From NCBI RefSeq assembly GCF_007183175.1, contig NZ_AP019807.1:1553001-1617000 (forward strand): a stretch of DNA of 64,000 nt, written 5' to 3'. This stretch comes from Microbulbifer sp. GL-2 (GTDB taxonomy: Bacteria > Pseudomonadota > Gammaproteobacteria > Pseudomonadales > Cellvibrionaceae). The notes beneath the pieces are model-generated. The model was not told the DNA's origin. It was given only the letters and a program-made list of their open reading frames with translations, and searched no databases. Below, piece after piece: positions 12,348-21,609 of the stretch. The position numbers were made by a program, and so were the translations under genes. Numbering within the stretch: position 1 is the first letter of the stretch; each line of letters opens with the position of its first letter.

Positions 12348-13693
12348 CTATTTTGCTGTAGCTACGCAGAATACAACATTCGTTTTAATTTCATCTAAGG
12401 TAATATCTGGAATTTCCTTTTTTATTCTATTTTCAATCTTGGGGGTTAAACGTTCTAATACCTTGTCATTAGATGGCCACAGTTCCCACTCTTCGATATT
12501 AAAATATTTATTAGTGATTGATTTCAATTTATCAATTCGAACACGATTTAGATCTGTATATAAATAATGGTCGCGTGGTAATTCCTTAATAAGATTAATA
12601 TGTTTCCAATCACAGTATTTTAGATGTTCGGGGTTGTTTTCATCGAGAGCGGCTGGGGTATGGGGGGCATATGATGTCCGCTCCAGCCATAAAAGTTGTG
12701 ATGCAAGAAAATGATTTTACCATCTCTGTTTAATAGATTTGTAATGTCTTCAAAAACATCCTCAATATCAACTAAATGTTCTGTTACATTGTGAAGGGAG
12801 ATTGCATCAAATTTAATTGAACCCACTAGATCACGTGTGCTGCATTGATGTAGCTTGATATCTGGTACTGCTTCCATAATTTCTCGTGAGGACATTGGCG
12901 CATATACCCAGTTACGGATTCTTTTACTGCGTACCACTTTGGCATCCATAGACATTGCTGGGTCTATGCCCATGTAACTACTTGCCCCAGCACAGAGGTA
13001 TCCCATGGCATGCCCACCAAAACGACAACCAACATCGAGAACATTACACCCACGTATATAGTTTTGTAATTTCCTTGGCCAGGTGCAATATCCAAGTTTA
13101 ACCGCGCTGGAAATAAGCTCCGAATCGTAATTCTTGAGAGTGCGGCGTAAATTTCGACTATTGTAAAAAAAGGCAATCTTGGCTTGCAATTCATGATTAT
13201 CCCAGTTTTCTACGGGCTTTACTTTACTTAATTGCTTTGCAGCTTTTGATTTCCGATAACTGGAAAATGCAGGGTGAGATCTCGGTGATTCAATCGCTAA
13301 AAGAGCGTCCCTGGCACTATTTTCTGCGCGTATTACTTGTATTTGTTCTTGTAATTTTAGAGCGCGCTGATGATTGGGGTTGAAATTTAGAGCAATCTTA
13401 AGGTCCTTTTCTGACTGATCTAGATTTCCCTTAGCAACATTCAATTTGGCAGATATGGTGCGCATTCCTGCATGATGTGGGTGTTTGGAAAGAAATGTCA
13501 GCGTGTACTTTTCACAATTAAGAATTGATCCTTTACTGGATTCTACATAGCAAAGAAAGTAAGCTGCAGGATGAAAAGGATTAAGATCTGCAATGGGGCG
13601 TAAAAGTTTTCTGGCCTGTTCTATTTCTCCCGCTAGGGCGGCTTTTTTACCTAACTCGAAATTATCCAATTGATCGATTTCTAAAGTTGACAT
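12348..13693 (-). pseudogene. TPR-methyltransferase fusion, frameshifted in a C6 run
   Basis: About 448 residues if repaired. Residues 10-125 are helical repeats of TPR type (EIEQARKLLRPIADLNPFHP, NLDQSEKDLKIALNFNPNHQ). From about 160 comes a SAM-methyltransferase: motif I NVLDVGCRFGGHAMG (217-231), then DAISLHNVTEHLVDIEDVF. At 12662-12667 the coding strand has CCCCCC; one more C joins the frame to a continuation (HTPAALDENNPEHLKYCDWK ... NVVFCVATAK) ending at 12348. As given, the frame stops at 12620. The extra 90 residues are clearly coding and in keeping with the family. Start ATG at 13693. Predicted role: methylating a sugar or glycan in the adjacent locus. Confidence 0.8.
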
Positions 13694-14108
13694 TTAATTT
13701 CCCAAGTGAGAGTAACCAGGTGTTTTTGGCGTGAATATTAACCCGAATGGCGCAATAGGGTGCAGTTGCTCTTGGTGTAAATCAAATATAGTAAGATTAC
13801 CGTTGATTGATTACATGCCAAGTAAATCAAAAAATCTCATTATTTATAGGTATCTTAATAAGTATAAAAAATTCTTCTGTCAAAGAATATTAAATTTATT
13901 TTTTCTGACCACAGTAATCAAGGCTTAGCCACAAAAATTTGGCGCAGATGCTAACTTGTATATCCAGTAATTCTCAGTCGTGTGTGTTATAAAATGTAAA
14001 TTGTAGCATCTCATATTGTTGAATACGTATCTCAGATAACAATGCAATTCATAATCCATGAAAAGACTAGTTTATTGTGGCTAGTGAAAATATTATGGAG
14101 GTGGATCT
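13694..14108. promoter_or_regulatory. divergent intergenic region of the glycan locus
   Basis: This 415-base AT-rich gap separates the minus-strand methyltransferases from the plus-strand glycan operon and must hold both promoters; I cannot place either with confidence. At its right end GGAGGTGG (14097-14104) is the ribosome site for the TTG start at 14109. It overlaps a six-codon mini-frame (ATG at 14095, stop TGA at 14110-14112) whose stop overlaps the start of the next gene, which may couple translation or may be chance. Confidence 0.4.
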
Positions 14109-15338
14109 TTGAAAATAGTAATAGTTGGAGGTGATGGATTTTGTGGTTGGCCAACCTCACTACATCTTAGTAATCTTGGGCATGATGTCATCATTGTTGA
14201 TAATTTTTCCAGAAGAAAGATTGACGAAGAGCTCAATGTTCAGTCATTAACACCAATTTGTAAGCTGAATATTCGAATCAATACTTGGTTCGAGATAACG
14301 GGAAAATCTATTCGCTATGTAGAAATGGATGTTTCTAAAAACTACCAGGAACTTTTAAATTTACTGGAAGAGGAAAAACCGGACAGTATTGTACATTTCG
14401 GGGAACAGCGCGCCGCACCGTATTCAATGAAGAGTAGTGCTACAAAGAACTATACAGTTTCAAATAATATTTGCGGTACTCATAACATCCTAAATGCAAT
14501 CGTAGATTCCCAGCTGGATATACATTTCATTCATTTGGGCACAATGGGTGTATATGGGTACGGTCATGAAGAACCAATTCCGATACCAGAGGGCTACCTC
14601 GATGTAAAAATCGATACCTTGGATGGTAGAGAAATTGCCGACACTATAGTTTACCCACCTAATCCGGGCTCTATTTACCATATGACCAAAACGATGGATG
14701 CCCAAATGTTCCAATATTATGCGAAGAATGACAAGATTCGTATAACTGACTTACATCAAGGTATTGTATGGGGAACTCAAACAGAGCTATCTAGCCTGGA
14801 TGAAAGATTGATTAATCGTTTCGACTATGATGGTGACTATGGAACTGTCCTGAATAGATTCCTAATGCAGGCTGTTGTTGGTTATCCCCTTACTGTACAT
14901 GGAACTGGAGGGCAAACGAGAGCTTTTATTCATATTTCTGATACCTGTAAATGCATTGAACAAGCACTTATGCATTCGCCTGTTTCAGGTGATCGACCAA
15001 TGATATTGAACCAAATGGCAGAAACCCAGACGCTATCAGACTTGGCGATACTGATTCAGTCATTAACAAATTGTGAGATAAGCTATCTTCCAAACCCTAG
15101 AAGCGAAGCAGAAAGAAATGATTTAAATGTGCGAAATGACCTACTCCGCTCTTTTGGTTGGGAACCTACTCTTATAAAGGATAGCCTCCTAAAGGAAATC
15201 ACAGATATAACTCAGCGCTACTGCGAAAGAGCAGATCACTCCAAAATTCCCTGTGTCTCCTACTGGACAAGAAGTAATAAAATTGCTGATGTTTCACATC
15301 AGATAAAAAGCAGTGAAGTTGCCGAACCCATTTCTTAG
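14109..15338 (+). CDS. UDP-sulfoquinovose synthase-like extended SDR (SQD1/Agl3 family)
   Basis: A 409-residue NAD-dependent sugar-nucleotide enzyme. SQD1 and archaeal Agl3 convert UDP-glucose plus sulfite to UDP-sulfoquinovose. Visible family features: GGDGFCGWPTSLHLS (7-21, dinucleotide loop), DNFSRRKIDEE, LTPI, TGKSI, HFGEQRAAPYSM (97-107), TMGVYG (145-150), YHMTK (190-194, catalytic Tyr and Lys), LNRFLMQAVVGYPLTVHGTGGQTR and LPNPRSEAE. These follow SQD1 closely. One departure: SQD1-type enzymes I recall have TMGEYG, and here the Glu is Val, so the exact product is uncertain. TTG start at 14109 with a strong ribosome site; first gene of a five-gene operon. Confidence 0.85.
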   Translation: MKIVIVGGDGFCGWPTSLHLSNLGHDVIIVDNFSRRKIDEELNVQSLTPICKLNIRINTWFEITGKSIRYVEMDVSKNYQELLNLLEEEKPDSIVHFGEQRAAPYSMKSSATKNYTVSNNICGTHNILNAIVDSQLDIHFIHLGTMGVYGYGHEEPIPIPEGYLDVKIDTLDGREIADTIVYPPNPGSIYHMTKTMDAQMFQYYAKNDKIRITDLHQGIVWGTQTELSSLDERLINRFDYDGDYGTVLNRFLMQAVVGYPLTVHGTGGQTRAFIHISDTCKCIEQALMHSPVSGDRPMILNQMAETQTLSDLAILIQSLTNCEISYLPNPRSEAERNDLNVRNDLLRSFGWEPTLIKDSLLKEITDITQRYCERADHSKIPCVSYWTRSNKIADVSHQIKSSEVAEPIS

Positions 15339-15359
15339 TTTCAGTAAGTGGCTTAATCT

Positions 15360-16336
15360 ATGTTTAAACGCATCCTTATTACAGGCGGTTGTGGTTTCAT
15401 TGGATCGAATTTGATCAATATTTTAACTAAATTACGTTTGTGTGATGAAATTTTGGTCTTGGACAATGAAACAACAGGAAATAATGCTTCATTATCCCAG
15501 TTTCCTCATCGCTTTATAAGGGGGATGTAAGGGATAAAGATATTGTAGATAAAGTTATGTGTAATGTTGATGCTGTTGTCCACTTAGCAGCAGATACTGG
15601 TGTTATCGATTCAATAAAAAATCCAGTCTATAACTTTGAGGTAAATGTTCATGGCACATTGAATGTTCTGGAAGCTATGCGTAAATACAGTGTCCGCTCT
15701 CTTGTTAACGCTTCAACAGGTGGAGCAATTATTGGAGATACTGTACCACCTGTACATGAATTAATGCCTGTTAATCCTGCATCAGCATATGGGGCATCCA
15801 AAGCAGCAGCTGAAGCATACTGTTCAGCTTATTCTCAAAGTTATGGACTTTCTATTACATCTCTGCGTTTTTCAAATGTTTATGGTCCACTTTCTTTACA
15901 TAAGGGCAGTGTGATAGCTGCCTTTATGAAAAAAATTCTCAGAGGAGAGCCTTGTGAAATTTATGGAGATGGCAGTCAAACGAGAGATTTTATTTTTGTT
16001 GGAGATCTATGTCAGGGTATTATCCAAGCGCTAAGTAACGATCAAAGTGGAGTTTTCCAGCTTGGTAGTGGCAGACCAACTTCTGTGAATGAGATAATTA
16101 CACTAGTGAGACAGGTCACAGGTAAAAATGAAAACCTGAATGTAATTTATCATGATTTTAGGGTTGGTGAAGTTCGCCATAATTTCACTAATATATCTAA
16201 AGCAAAAAAATATTTAGGTTTCGATCCAGAGACAAAGTTACTGAATGGTGTTAAAGCTACCTGGGACTACTTTATCAGTAAAGAGGATATTCTGATGGGT
16301 AGTTCTAATCAGAGGATCCTAGAGAATGCAGATTGA
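15360..16336 (+). pseudogene. NAD-dependent UDP-sugar epimerase/dehydratase, frameshifted in a G5 run
   Basis: About 325 residues if repaired. ATG at 15360 opens MFKRILITGGCGFIGSNL (NAD loop) and the frame ends with TAA at 15526. Adding one G to the run at 15520-15524 joins it to GDVRDKDIVDKVM and the rest of an extended SDR: VVHLAADTGVIDSIKNP, a serine/threonine-rich catalytic strand (NASTGG), YGASK (catalytic Tyr and Lys), RFSNVYGP and YGDGSQTRDFIFVGDL. The overall pattern is that of UDP-glucose/UDP-GlcNAc 4-epimerases. It starts 21 bases after the SQD1-like gene and its end overlaps the next gene by 11 bases, so it is tightly placed in the operon. Confidence 0.85.
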
Positions 16337-19300
16337 TAAATTTGCAGTCGAGGCATTCCCTGACCTCAATATTTATGCAGGTATTGAGTCAGATAATAAT
16401 CTTCGTGTTTGCATTGCGACGGAAGAGATTTTAGGTCCAGTTAGAAATGGTGGTATCGCATCAACCTATTACCACTTGGCAAAGGGACTGGCTGCTCATC
16501 GCCACGAGGTTCATGTTCTCTATTTAAAAGGTGAAACTGTTGAAAATGAAACTCCTGAATATTGGATAGAACATTTTGCCAGCTTTGGAGTTTCTCTTCA
16601 CTATTTGGTACATGCACAAGAGACAATTGTAGGCCCCTCACAAAATTGGCAACGACGATATAGCGCAGCTTATCGTTGGTTAATCGAGCAGGACTCTTTT
16701 GATGTTGTTCATACTTCTGAATGGCGAGGAGGGCTAATTTATGCGTTGATGGCAAAGAAACTCGGGCTCGCATTCCAGGATACGTTGTTCATCATTAAAA
16801 CTTCCTCTCCGCATCTTTGGAATCGTCATTATCAGATGCAGCCTTTCGCAAAAAGAGAACTTCTACCTGCAAGTTTTGCCGAGCAGAAGTGTGTTGAATT
16901 AGGTGATATGGTTATTGGTGGCAGTGCTCATCTGCTATGTTTTATGCGTTATATTGGCTACAACCTGCCTGATAAAACTTATGTACAACCAAATATTCTA
17001 GATTTTTCTGAAGTACATGTTGATGATAAACGTCCGAACCGGCAGCCAGGTGATCTTGTCAACACACAGGAGCTTACATTTTTTGGTCGCCTTGAAATGC
17101 GTAAGGGTATTGAACTTTTTTGCACAGCGCTTGATCTCCTTGAGCGTGCCGGAAGTCCACCAAACAGAGTGAATTTTCTCGGTAAATATGGTGAGTCTCT
17201 TCCCAATCAAAAAAATGAGAAAGTTGCGGACTATATTAATCGAAAATCTTCAGCATGGAGTTTTGAAGTAAATTGTATAACAGACTGCAATCAGCCGGAG
17301 GCTCTTTCCTTTCTCTGTTCGCGAGATATGGTAGCTGTAATGCCTTCACTAATTGAAAACTCAACGATGGCGGTATATGAGACATTGGAAAATAATATAC
17401 CGTTTGTCGCAACACGTGTAGGAGGAACCCCGGAACTTATTGCGAAAGAAGATCATGATGCCTGCCTTATTGCCCCATTCGCTTACGAACTTGCAGAGCG
17501 ATTGAAAAAAGTACTTAATGAAGGTCATAGAATCGCCCATTCAAATTTTGATAACAGTCATAATTTAAAAGTTTGGTATGGTTTCCACGCTTATCTAGCT
17601 GACCTTTTTTCGAAATATCAGGGGCGAGTAGCAGTTAGAGAACTTCTAGAAAAAAAAGACATAGTACCAACGGTTGATTCTGAGGAGTTAACCTCGAGAT
17701 TAGAAGTTATTGTTTTATTACGAGAAATTAATAGTGTAATGGCATTCACAGATGCTTTAGCGCTCGAGCAACCGGATGCTGCCAAGTTCCTTATTACTGA
17801 TCCAGCCCTGGAGAACACTGCATATCAAGCATGTAAATACCTTCAGGACTTTGGCGTGAAATCTGAAGTTGTTGACTTCATTGGATACCCTGCTGGAGTT
17901 GCATTTGATCGCAGTCTAAATGAAAGTCAGTTTGAAGCTTGCATATTATGTGATGGTACTGCCTCCCGATTTATTAACGGGTTTTGCTCTCAGTTGCGAA
18001 TCGCACTAAAAGAAAATCAGTATAGTTTTATTACAAGCTTTATCTCCCTTCCAGATAATAAAATTATAATGCCAATGGGAAGTGATACCGTATCGGAAAT
18101 TACATTTGGAAATTCAATAGGAGCAAATGTTGTCTGTATTCCAAAATCAGTATCAAGTAAAGTTGGCCACTTACTTCCCTATGATATTCGTTATGGTTTA
18201 TTGCAGGAATATATTTTAAGAGCAAGTGCGGATTTAGGTTATGATTTAATGGTTATTCCTGAATGTTATCTGGAAAGTGAGTGCTACCTAGAAGAACTGG
18301 AAGATTCTCAAAGTAATGCTAATTCTTTATATTTGCGTTCGATGTCTTTGATAGAAAATAAAAATATCGCATATCGAAAGCTTGCGCTCCTTCCCACATT
18401 ACAACATTCTGGGTCCAGATTAAAACCCGCACTCTATCGTGATAAGCAACGATTAGAACAAGATCCTGTTTGGCTCGTTCATGCAGACAGGCCTCGCAAG
18501 ATGAAAAACAAGAATGCTAAAGTTGTTATCGGACTGGATGAAAAAAAATCTCATCTACTCTGCCTTGCGAAAGGAACCGGTAATAGACAATTAATTGTGA
18601 ATGGCGAATTGCAGAAAATTTCTTTGATTGAAAACAATGACGATGTCACTCTACATGAATTTATAATTCCCGAAAATTGGGATGAAGGTGAAAAGTTTAA
18701 TATTAAGTTTACCTTGAAATCTGATGATAAAACTCATACCCGATTCGTTCGTATTATAAAATTATCAAAAAATGTCTTTGCCGCTGTTTCTGGAAGCCCT
18801 GTTCTCAGCCGACAGTCGATTGAAGAGGTAATCAGTAAGAAAGCTAATTGGAGTGTGTTTTCAAAAAATGACAAATACGAATCTAGTGATCAAACAGATG
18901 ATGAAATTGGCGAATCTGGAAGAGAAGATAACCCAACAATAAATATTGAAAATAATTATACAGAAGTTATAAGTTTTGAAAAAAAGTCAGACGAATTTCC
19001 AGAACCAGAATATGACTTCGCAAAAATTATTTTTGAACAGAATATAGCTACCGATAATGAAGTTAAGTCGCGAATTAATATCCAGACTCTGATACAAAAA
19101 TCTGGTAGTACATTACAGCGTTTGATCAGGGGGTATTCGGGAACACCTATTAAAGGCTCAATTCCACCACGCGAACTTTTTGCCATTAATCCTCGTTATC
19201 TTGAGGGTTGGGCATGGGATCGTAGCAATATAACGAGAAATCTGGTTGTTGTTCTGGAGCTAAATGGTATTGATATAGAGGAGACTACGGCAAATCGTTA

Positions 19301-19475
19301 TATTGAGCGCTTTGGCACAAGGAATCCAAAGCTTGCCTGGTATGGATTCAGGTTTCTACTAACTCCTGAAATGAAGAATGAAAACTCTGAGATTATCGTT
19401 CGTGTAAAAGAGAACGGGTTAATTTTAAAAAATGGTCGCCTACGTTACCTCAAGCAAATGTTAGTCGCGATGTAA
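16326..19475 (+). CDS. multidomain glycosyltransferase: GT4, degenerate GT2-like region, C-terminal beta domain
   Basis: A 1049-residue cytosolic protein. Residues about 25-430 form a GT-B glycosyltransferase of family GT4: NGGIASTYYHLAKGL near the start, FFGRLEMRKGIELF, and ENSTMAVYE with the EX7E glutamates at 344 and 352, then ATRVGGTPELI. Residues about 460-690 resemble the GT2 part of the next gene in layout (PMGSDTVSEITFGNSIGAN, YGLLQEYILRASADLGYDL) but lack a DxD, so this region is probably inactive. A charged linker (about 830-930) leads to a C-terminal module with YLEGWAWDRSN and VVVLELNGID, a domain often appended to surface-glycan glycosyltransferases. It overlaps the epimerase gene end by 11 bases. 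Confidence 0.8.
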   Translation: MQIDKFAVEAFPDLNIYAGIESDNNLRVCIATEEILGPVRNGGIASTYYHLAKGLAAHRHEVHVLYLKGETVENETPEYWIEHFASFGVSLHYLVHAQETIVGPSQNWQRRYSAAYRWLIEQDSFDVVHTSEWRGGLIYALMAKKLGLAFQDTLFIIKTSSPHLWNRHYQMQPFAKRELLPASFAEQKCVELGDMVIGGSAHLLCFMRYIGYNLPDKTYVQPNILDFSEVHVDDKRPNRQPGDLVNTQELTFFGRLEMRKGIELFCTALDLLERAGSPPNRVNFLGKYGESLPNQKNEKVADYINRKSSAWSFEVNCITDCNQPEALSFLCSRDMVAVMPSLIENSTMAVYETLENNIPFVATRVGGTPELIAKEDHDACLIAPFAYELAERLKKVLNEGHRIAHSNFDNSHNLKVWYGFHAYLADLFSKYQGRVAVRELLEKKDIVPTVDSEELTSRLEVIVLLREINSVMAFTDALALEQPDAAKFLITDPALENTAYQACKYLQDFGVKSEVVDFIGYPAGVAFDRSLNESQFEACILCDGTASRFINGFCSQLRIALKENQYSFITSFISLPDNKIIMPMGSDTVSEITFGNSIGANVVCIPKSVSSKVGHLLPYDIRYGLLQEYILRASADLGYDLMVIPECYLESECYLEELEDSQSNANSLYLRSMSLIENKNIAYRKLALLPTLQHSGSRLKPALYRDKQRLEQDPVWLVHADRPRKMKNKNAKVVIGLDEKKSHLLCLAKGTGNRQLIVNGELQKISLIENNDDVTLHEFIIPENWDEGEKFNIKFTLKSDDKTHTRFVRIIKLSKNVFAAVSGSPVLSRQSIEEVISKKANWSVFSKNDKYESSDQTDDEIGESGREDNPTINIENNYTEVISFEKKSDEFPEPEYDFAKIIFEQNIATDNEVKSRINIQTLIQKSGSTLQRLIRGYSGTPIKGSIPPRELFAINPRYLEGWAWDRSNITRNLVVVLELNGIDIEETTANRYIERFGTRNPKLAWYGFRFLLTPEMKNENSEIIVRVKENGLILKNGRLRYLKQMLVAM

Positions 19476-19488
19476 GGTACCCTTTATA

Positions 19489-21609
19489 ATGAAAGAGCTT
19501 CAGCATGATATAAACTTTGAAGCTGCCTTGAAACCTAAAAGTATCTGCATAATTACAGAAGATATTTTTGGACCGATCAGGAATGGTGGAATAGGAACTG
19601 CTTATTTTCATCTGGCTATCTTTTTGCAACGCACAGGCCATAAAGTAACAATTTGTTTTATAAATGGATTGGCAAAAAATCCTGTCAAAATGCAGAGTAC
19701 TTTTAATTTTTATAAAAAACATAATATTAAGTTTTACAGCGTAGCTCCACAAATTCTTGCCAAGACGGCAATGGCTCGTACCATGGCGGTGCCATATGCG
19801 GCTTATGAATGGCTTAAACCTCGCGAAGATCAGTTCGATATCGTTCATGTTTCGGAGTGGCGAGGTCTGGGGTATATCGCTTTGCTGGCCAAGAAACTCG
19901 GTGTTGCATTTCAAAATTTACATTTTGTTGTAAAAGGCTCATCCCCAACGCTATGGTCTGCTGAAGGTAATCAGCAGTTCCTTAAAGAAGAGCGACAGCT
20001 CGGATGGGTCTTTATGGAGAGAAAAAGTGCAGAAATGGCTGACACCCTTATATGTGGTAGCAGCCACCTATTTCAATGGATGAAAAGCAATAAATATGAG
20101 CTTCCAGTACGTAGCTATTTCTGGCCAAATGTTTTCCTGGATGACTTAATGTTTAGCTGCAATGTCGTTAGTGCAGAAGTTACATCTGTTACTCGTGAGT
20201 GGGTTTTCTTCGGTCGTTTAGAGCCACGCAAAGGAATAATACTTTTTGTAAATGCTCTTAATGCTCTTGTCGCTAAAGGTATTAAGTTACCTGCTATTAC
20301 CTTCTTGGGTGGCCATTCACACCGGTTTGATGCTTATAAATTTATAGATGAAAATCAACAGGACTGGTATACAGATATAACTTTCAAAAGTGATTTAAAT
20401 GCGCTGGAAGCAGTAGAGTATTTAAGAGAGCCAGGACGCCTGGCAATCATTCCTGCACTTTTGGAGAATTCCCCGATAGCTGTATATGAGTGTTTGGCAG
20501 CCAAAATACCGTTTATTGCAGCAGATACTGGTGGTACGCGTGAATTAGTCGATAAGAGTACTAGTGATAGTATTCTTTTTAATCCAAATCATATAGCACT
20601 TGCTTGTAAATTGAAGCTTTATACGGAAAGATTACCTGTGCCTGGAAAGAAACACCAAAGGGTAAGGGATTCTTTACAGGTTTGGGAACATTGGCATGGG
20701 CAAGAGCATTCTATTCTTGTTAAAAAAAATAACTCAGATTCGTCCCACCCTCTTATTTCAATATGTGTAACCCATTTTGAGCGCCCAGATCTACTCATCC
20801 AGGCTCTTAAAAGCATTGATAGACAAACTTATAGAAATACAGAGGTTATCATCGTTGATGATGGCAGCCAATCAGTAGACGTACTAGAAACTCTCAGACT
20901 TATAGAGAATAGTTATACAGATAGGCAATGGAAATTCATATATCAAGAAAACAGCTATGTTGGTGCTGCTCGTAATACTGCTGCGAGTTATGCAAATGGA
21001 GATTACCTTCTTTTTTTTGATGATGACAATGTCATGATGCCGGAAATGGTGGAGAAGCTTGTAGATGCTGCGATCTTTGCAGATATTGATTGTCTGACCT
21101 GCAGTTCTATCCGTTTCAGTGGGGAAAATGAGCCAAATGCATTAGACAGTAAGATCGGAACCCAAATTCGTTTTATGGGGCCTGCCAGAGCTTGGGCAAC
21201 AAAGGTGAATATAGTTGGAGATGCTACCTGTCTGATAAAGACAGAAATTTTCCGATCTCATGGAGGTTACACTGAAAGGTATAGAACAGGTAAGGATGAT
21301 ATTGAGTTTTATAACAAGCTTATTCTGGCCAGAGAAAAAATCTCTTATTATCCTGATCCTTTATATTTTTATCGAACCAGTGAGAACTCGATGAAGGCAC
21401 GAAATCACCTTCAAGAGGAGGCGGATTTTCGTCAGATAAGCCCTTATTTGCAAGATCTGGATGTAGAGGAAAAAAGCCTGCTGTTGCTTAGGGAAAAGAC
21501 AAAAGGACAAAATATACAAAAACAAAAAGTAAAAGTAGACGAATATAGGCCTGGAATACTGCAAAAAGGTTTACGTAGACTTCGAAAATTTGTCAGGGTA
21601 AAAGTTTGA
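19489..21609 (+). CDS. bifunctional GT4-GT2 glycosyltransferase
   Basis: A 706-residue fusion of two transferases. Residues 15-395 are GT4 and closely parallel the preceding protein (ITEDIFGPIRNGGIGTAYFH, FDIVHVSEWRGLGY, FFGRLEPRKGI, ENSPIAVYE with Glu326 and Glu334). Residues about 420-680 are an intact GT2 domain: ISICVTHFERPDLLIQALKS, EVIIVDDGSQS, GAARNTAASYANGDYLLFFD with the metal-binding DDD at 511-513. It could add two sugars in succession; substrates are unknown. No membrane segment, so it would act on a cytosolic acceptor. Starts 13 bases after the previous gene and overlaps the next by 4 bases. Confidence 0.85.
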   Translation: MKELQHDINFEAALKPKSICIITEDIFGPIRNGGIGTAYFHLAIFLQRTGHKVTICFINGLAKNPVKMQSTFNFYKKHNIKFYSVAPQILAKTAMARTMAVPYAAYEWLKPREDQFDIVHVSEWRGLGYIALLAKKLGVAFQNLHFVVKGSSPTLWSAEGNQQFLKEERQLGWVFMERKSAEMADTLICGSSHLFQWMKSNKYELPVRSYFWPNVFLDDLMFSCNVVSAEVTSVTREWVFFGRLEPRKGIILFVNALNALVAKGIKLPAITFLGGHSHRFDAYKFIDENQQDWYTDITFKSDLNALEAVEYLREPGRLAIIPALLENSPIAVYECLAAKIPFIAADTGGTRELVDKSTSDSILFNPNHIALACKLKLYTERLPVPGKKHQRVRDSLQVWEHWHGQEHSILVKKNNSDSSHPLISICVTHFERPDLLIQALKSIDRQTYRNTEVIIVDDGSQSVDVLETLRLIENSYTDRQWKFIYQENSYVGAARNTAASYANGDYLLFFDDDNVMMPEMVEKLVDAAIFADIDCLTCSSIRFSGENEPNALDSKIGTQIRFMGPARAWATKVNIVGDATCLIKTEIFRSHGGYTERYRTGKDDIEFYNKLILAREKISYYPDPLYFYRTSENSMKARNHLQEEADFRQISPYLQDLDVEEKSLLLLREKTKGQNIQKQKVKVDEYRPGILQKGLRRLRKFVRVKV

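Noticed and set aside
13731..13928. 65-codon frame in the divergent gap
   Set aside because: No ribosome site, composition is that of AT-rich non-coding DNA, and the start is a GTG in a repeat-poor region.
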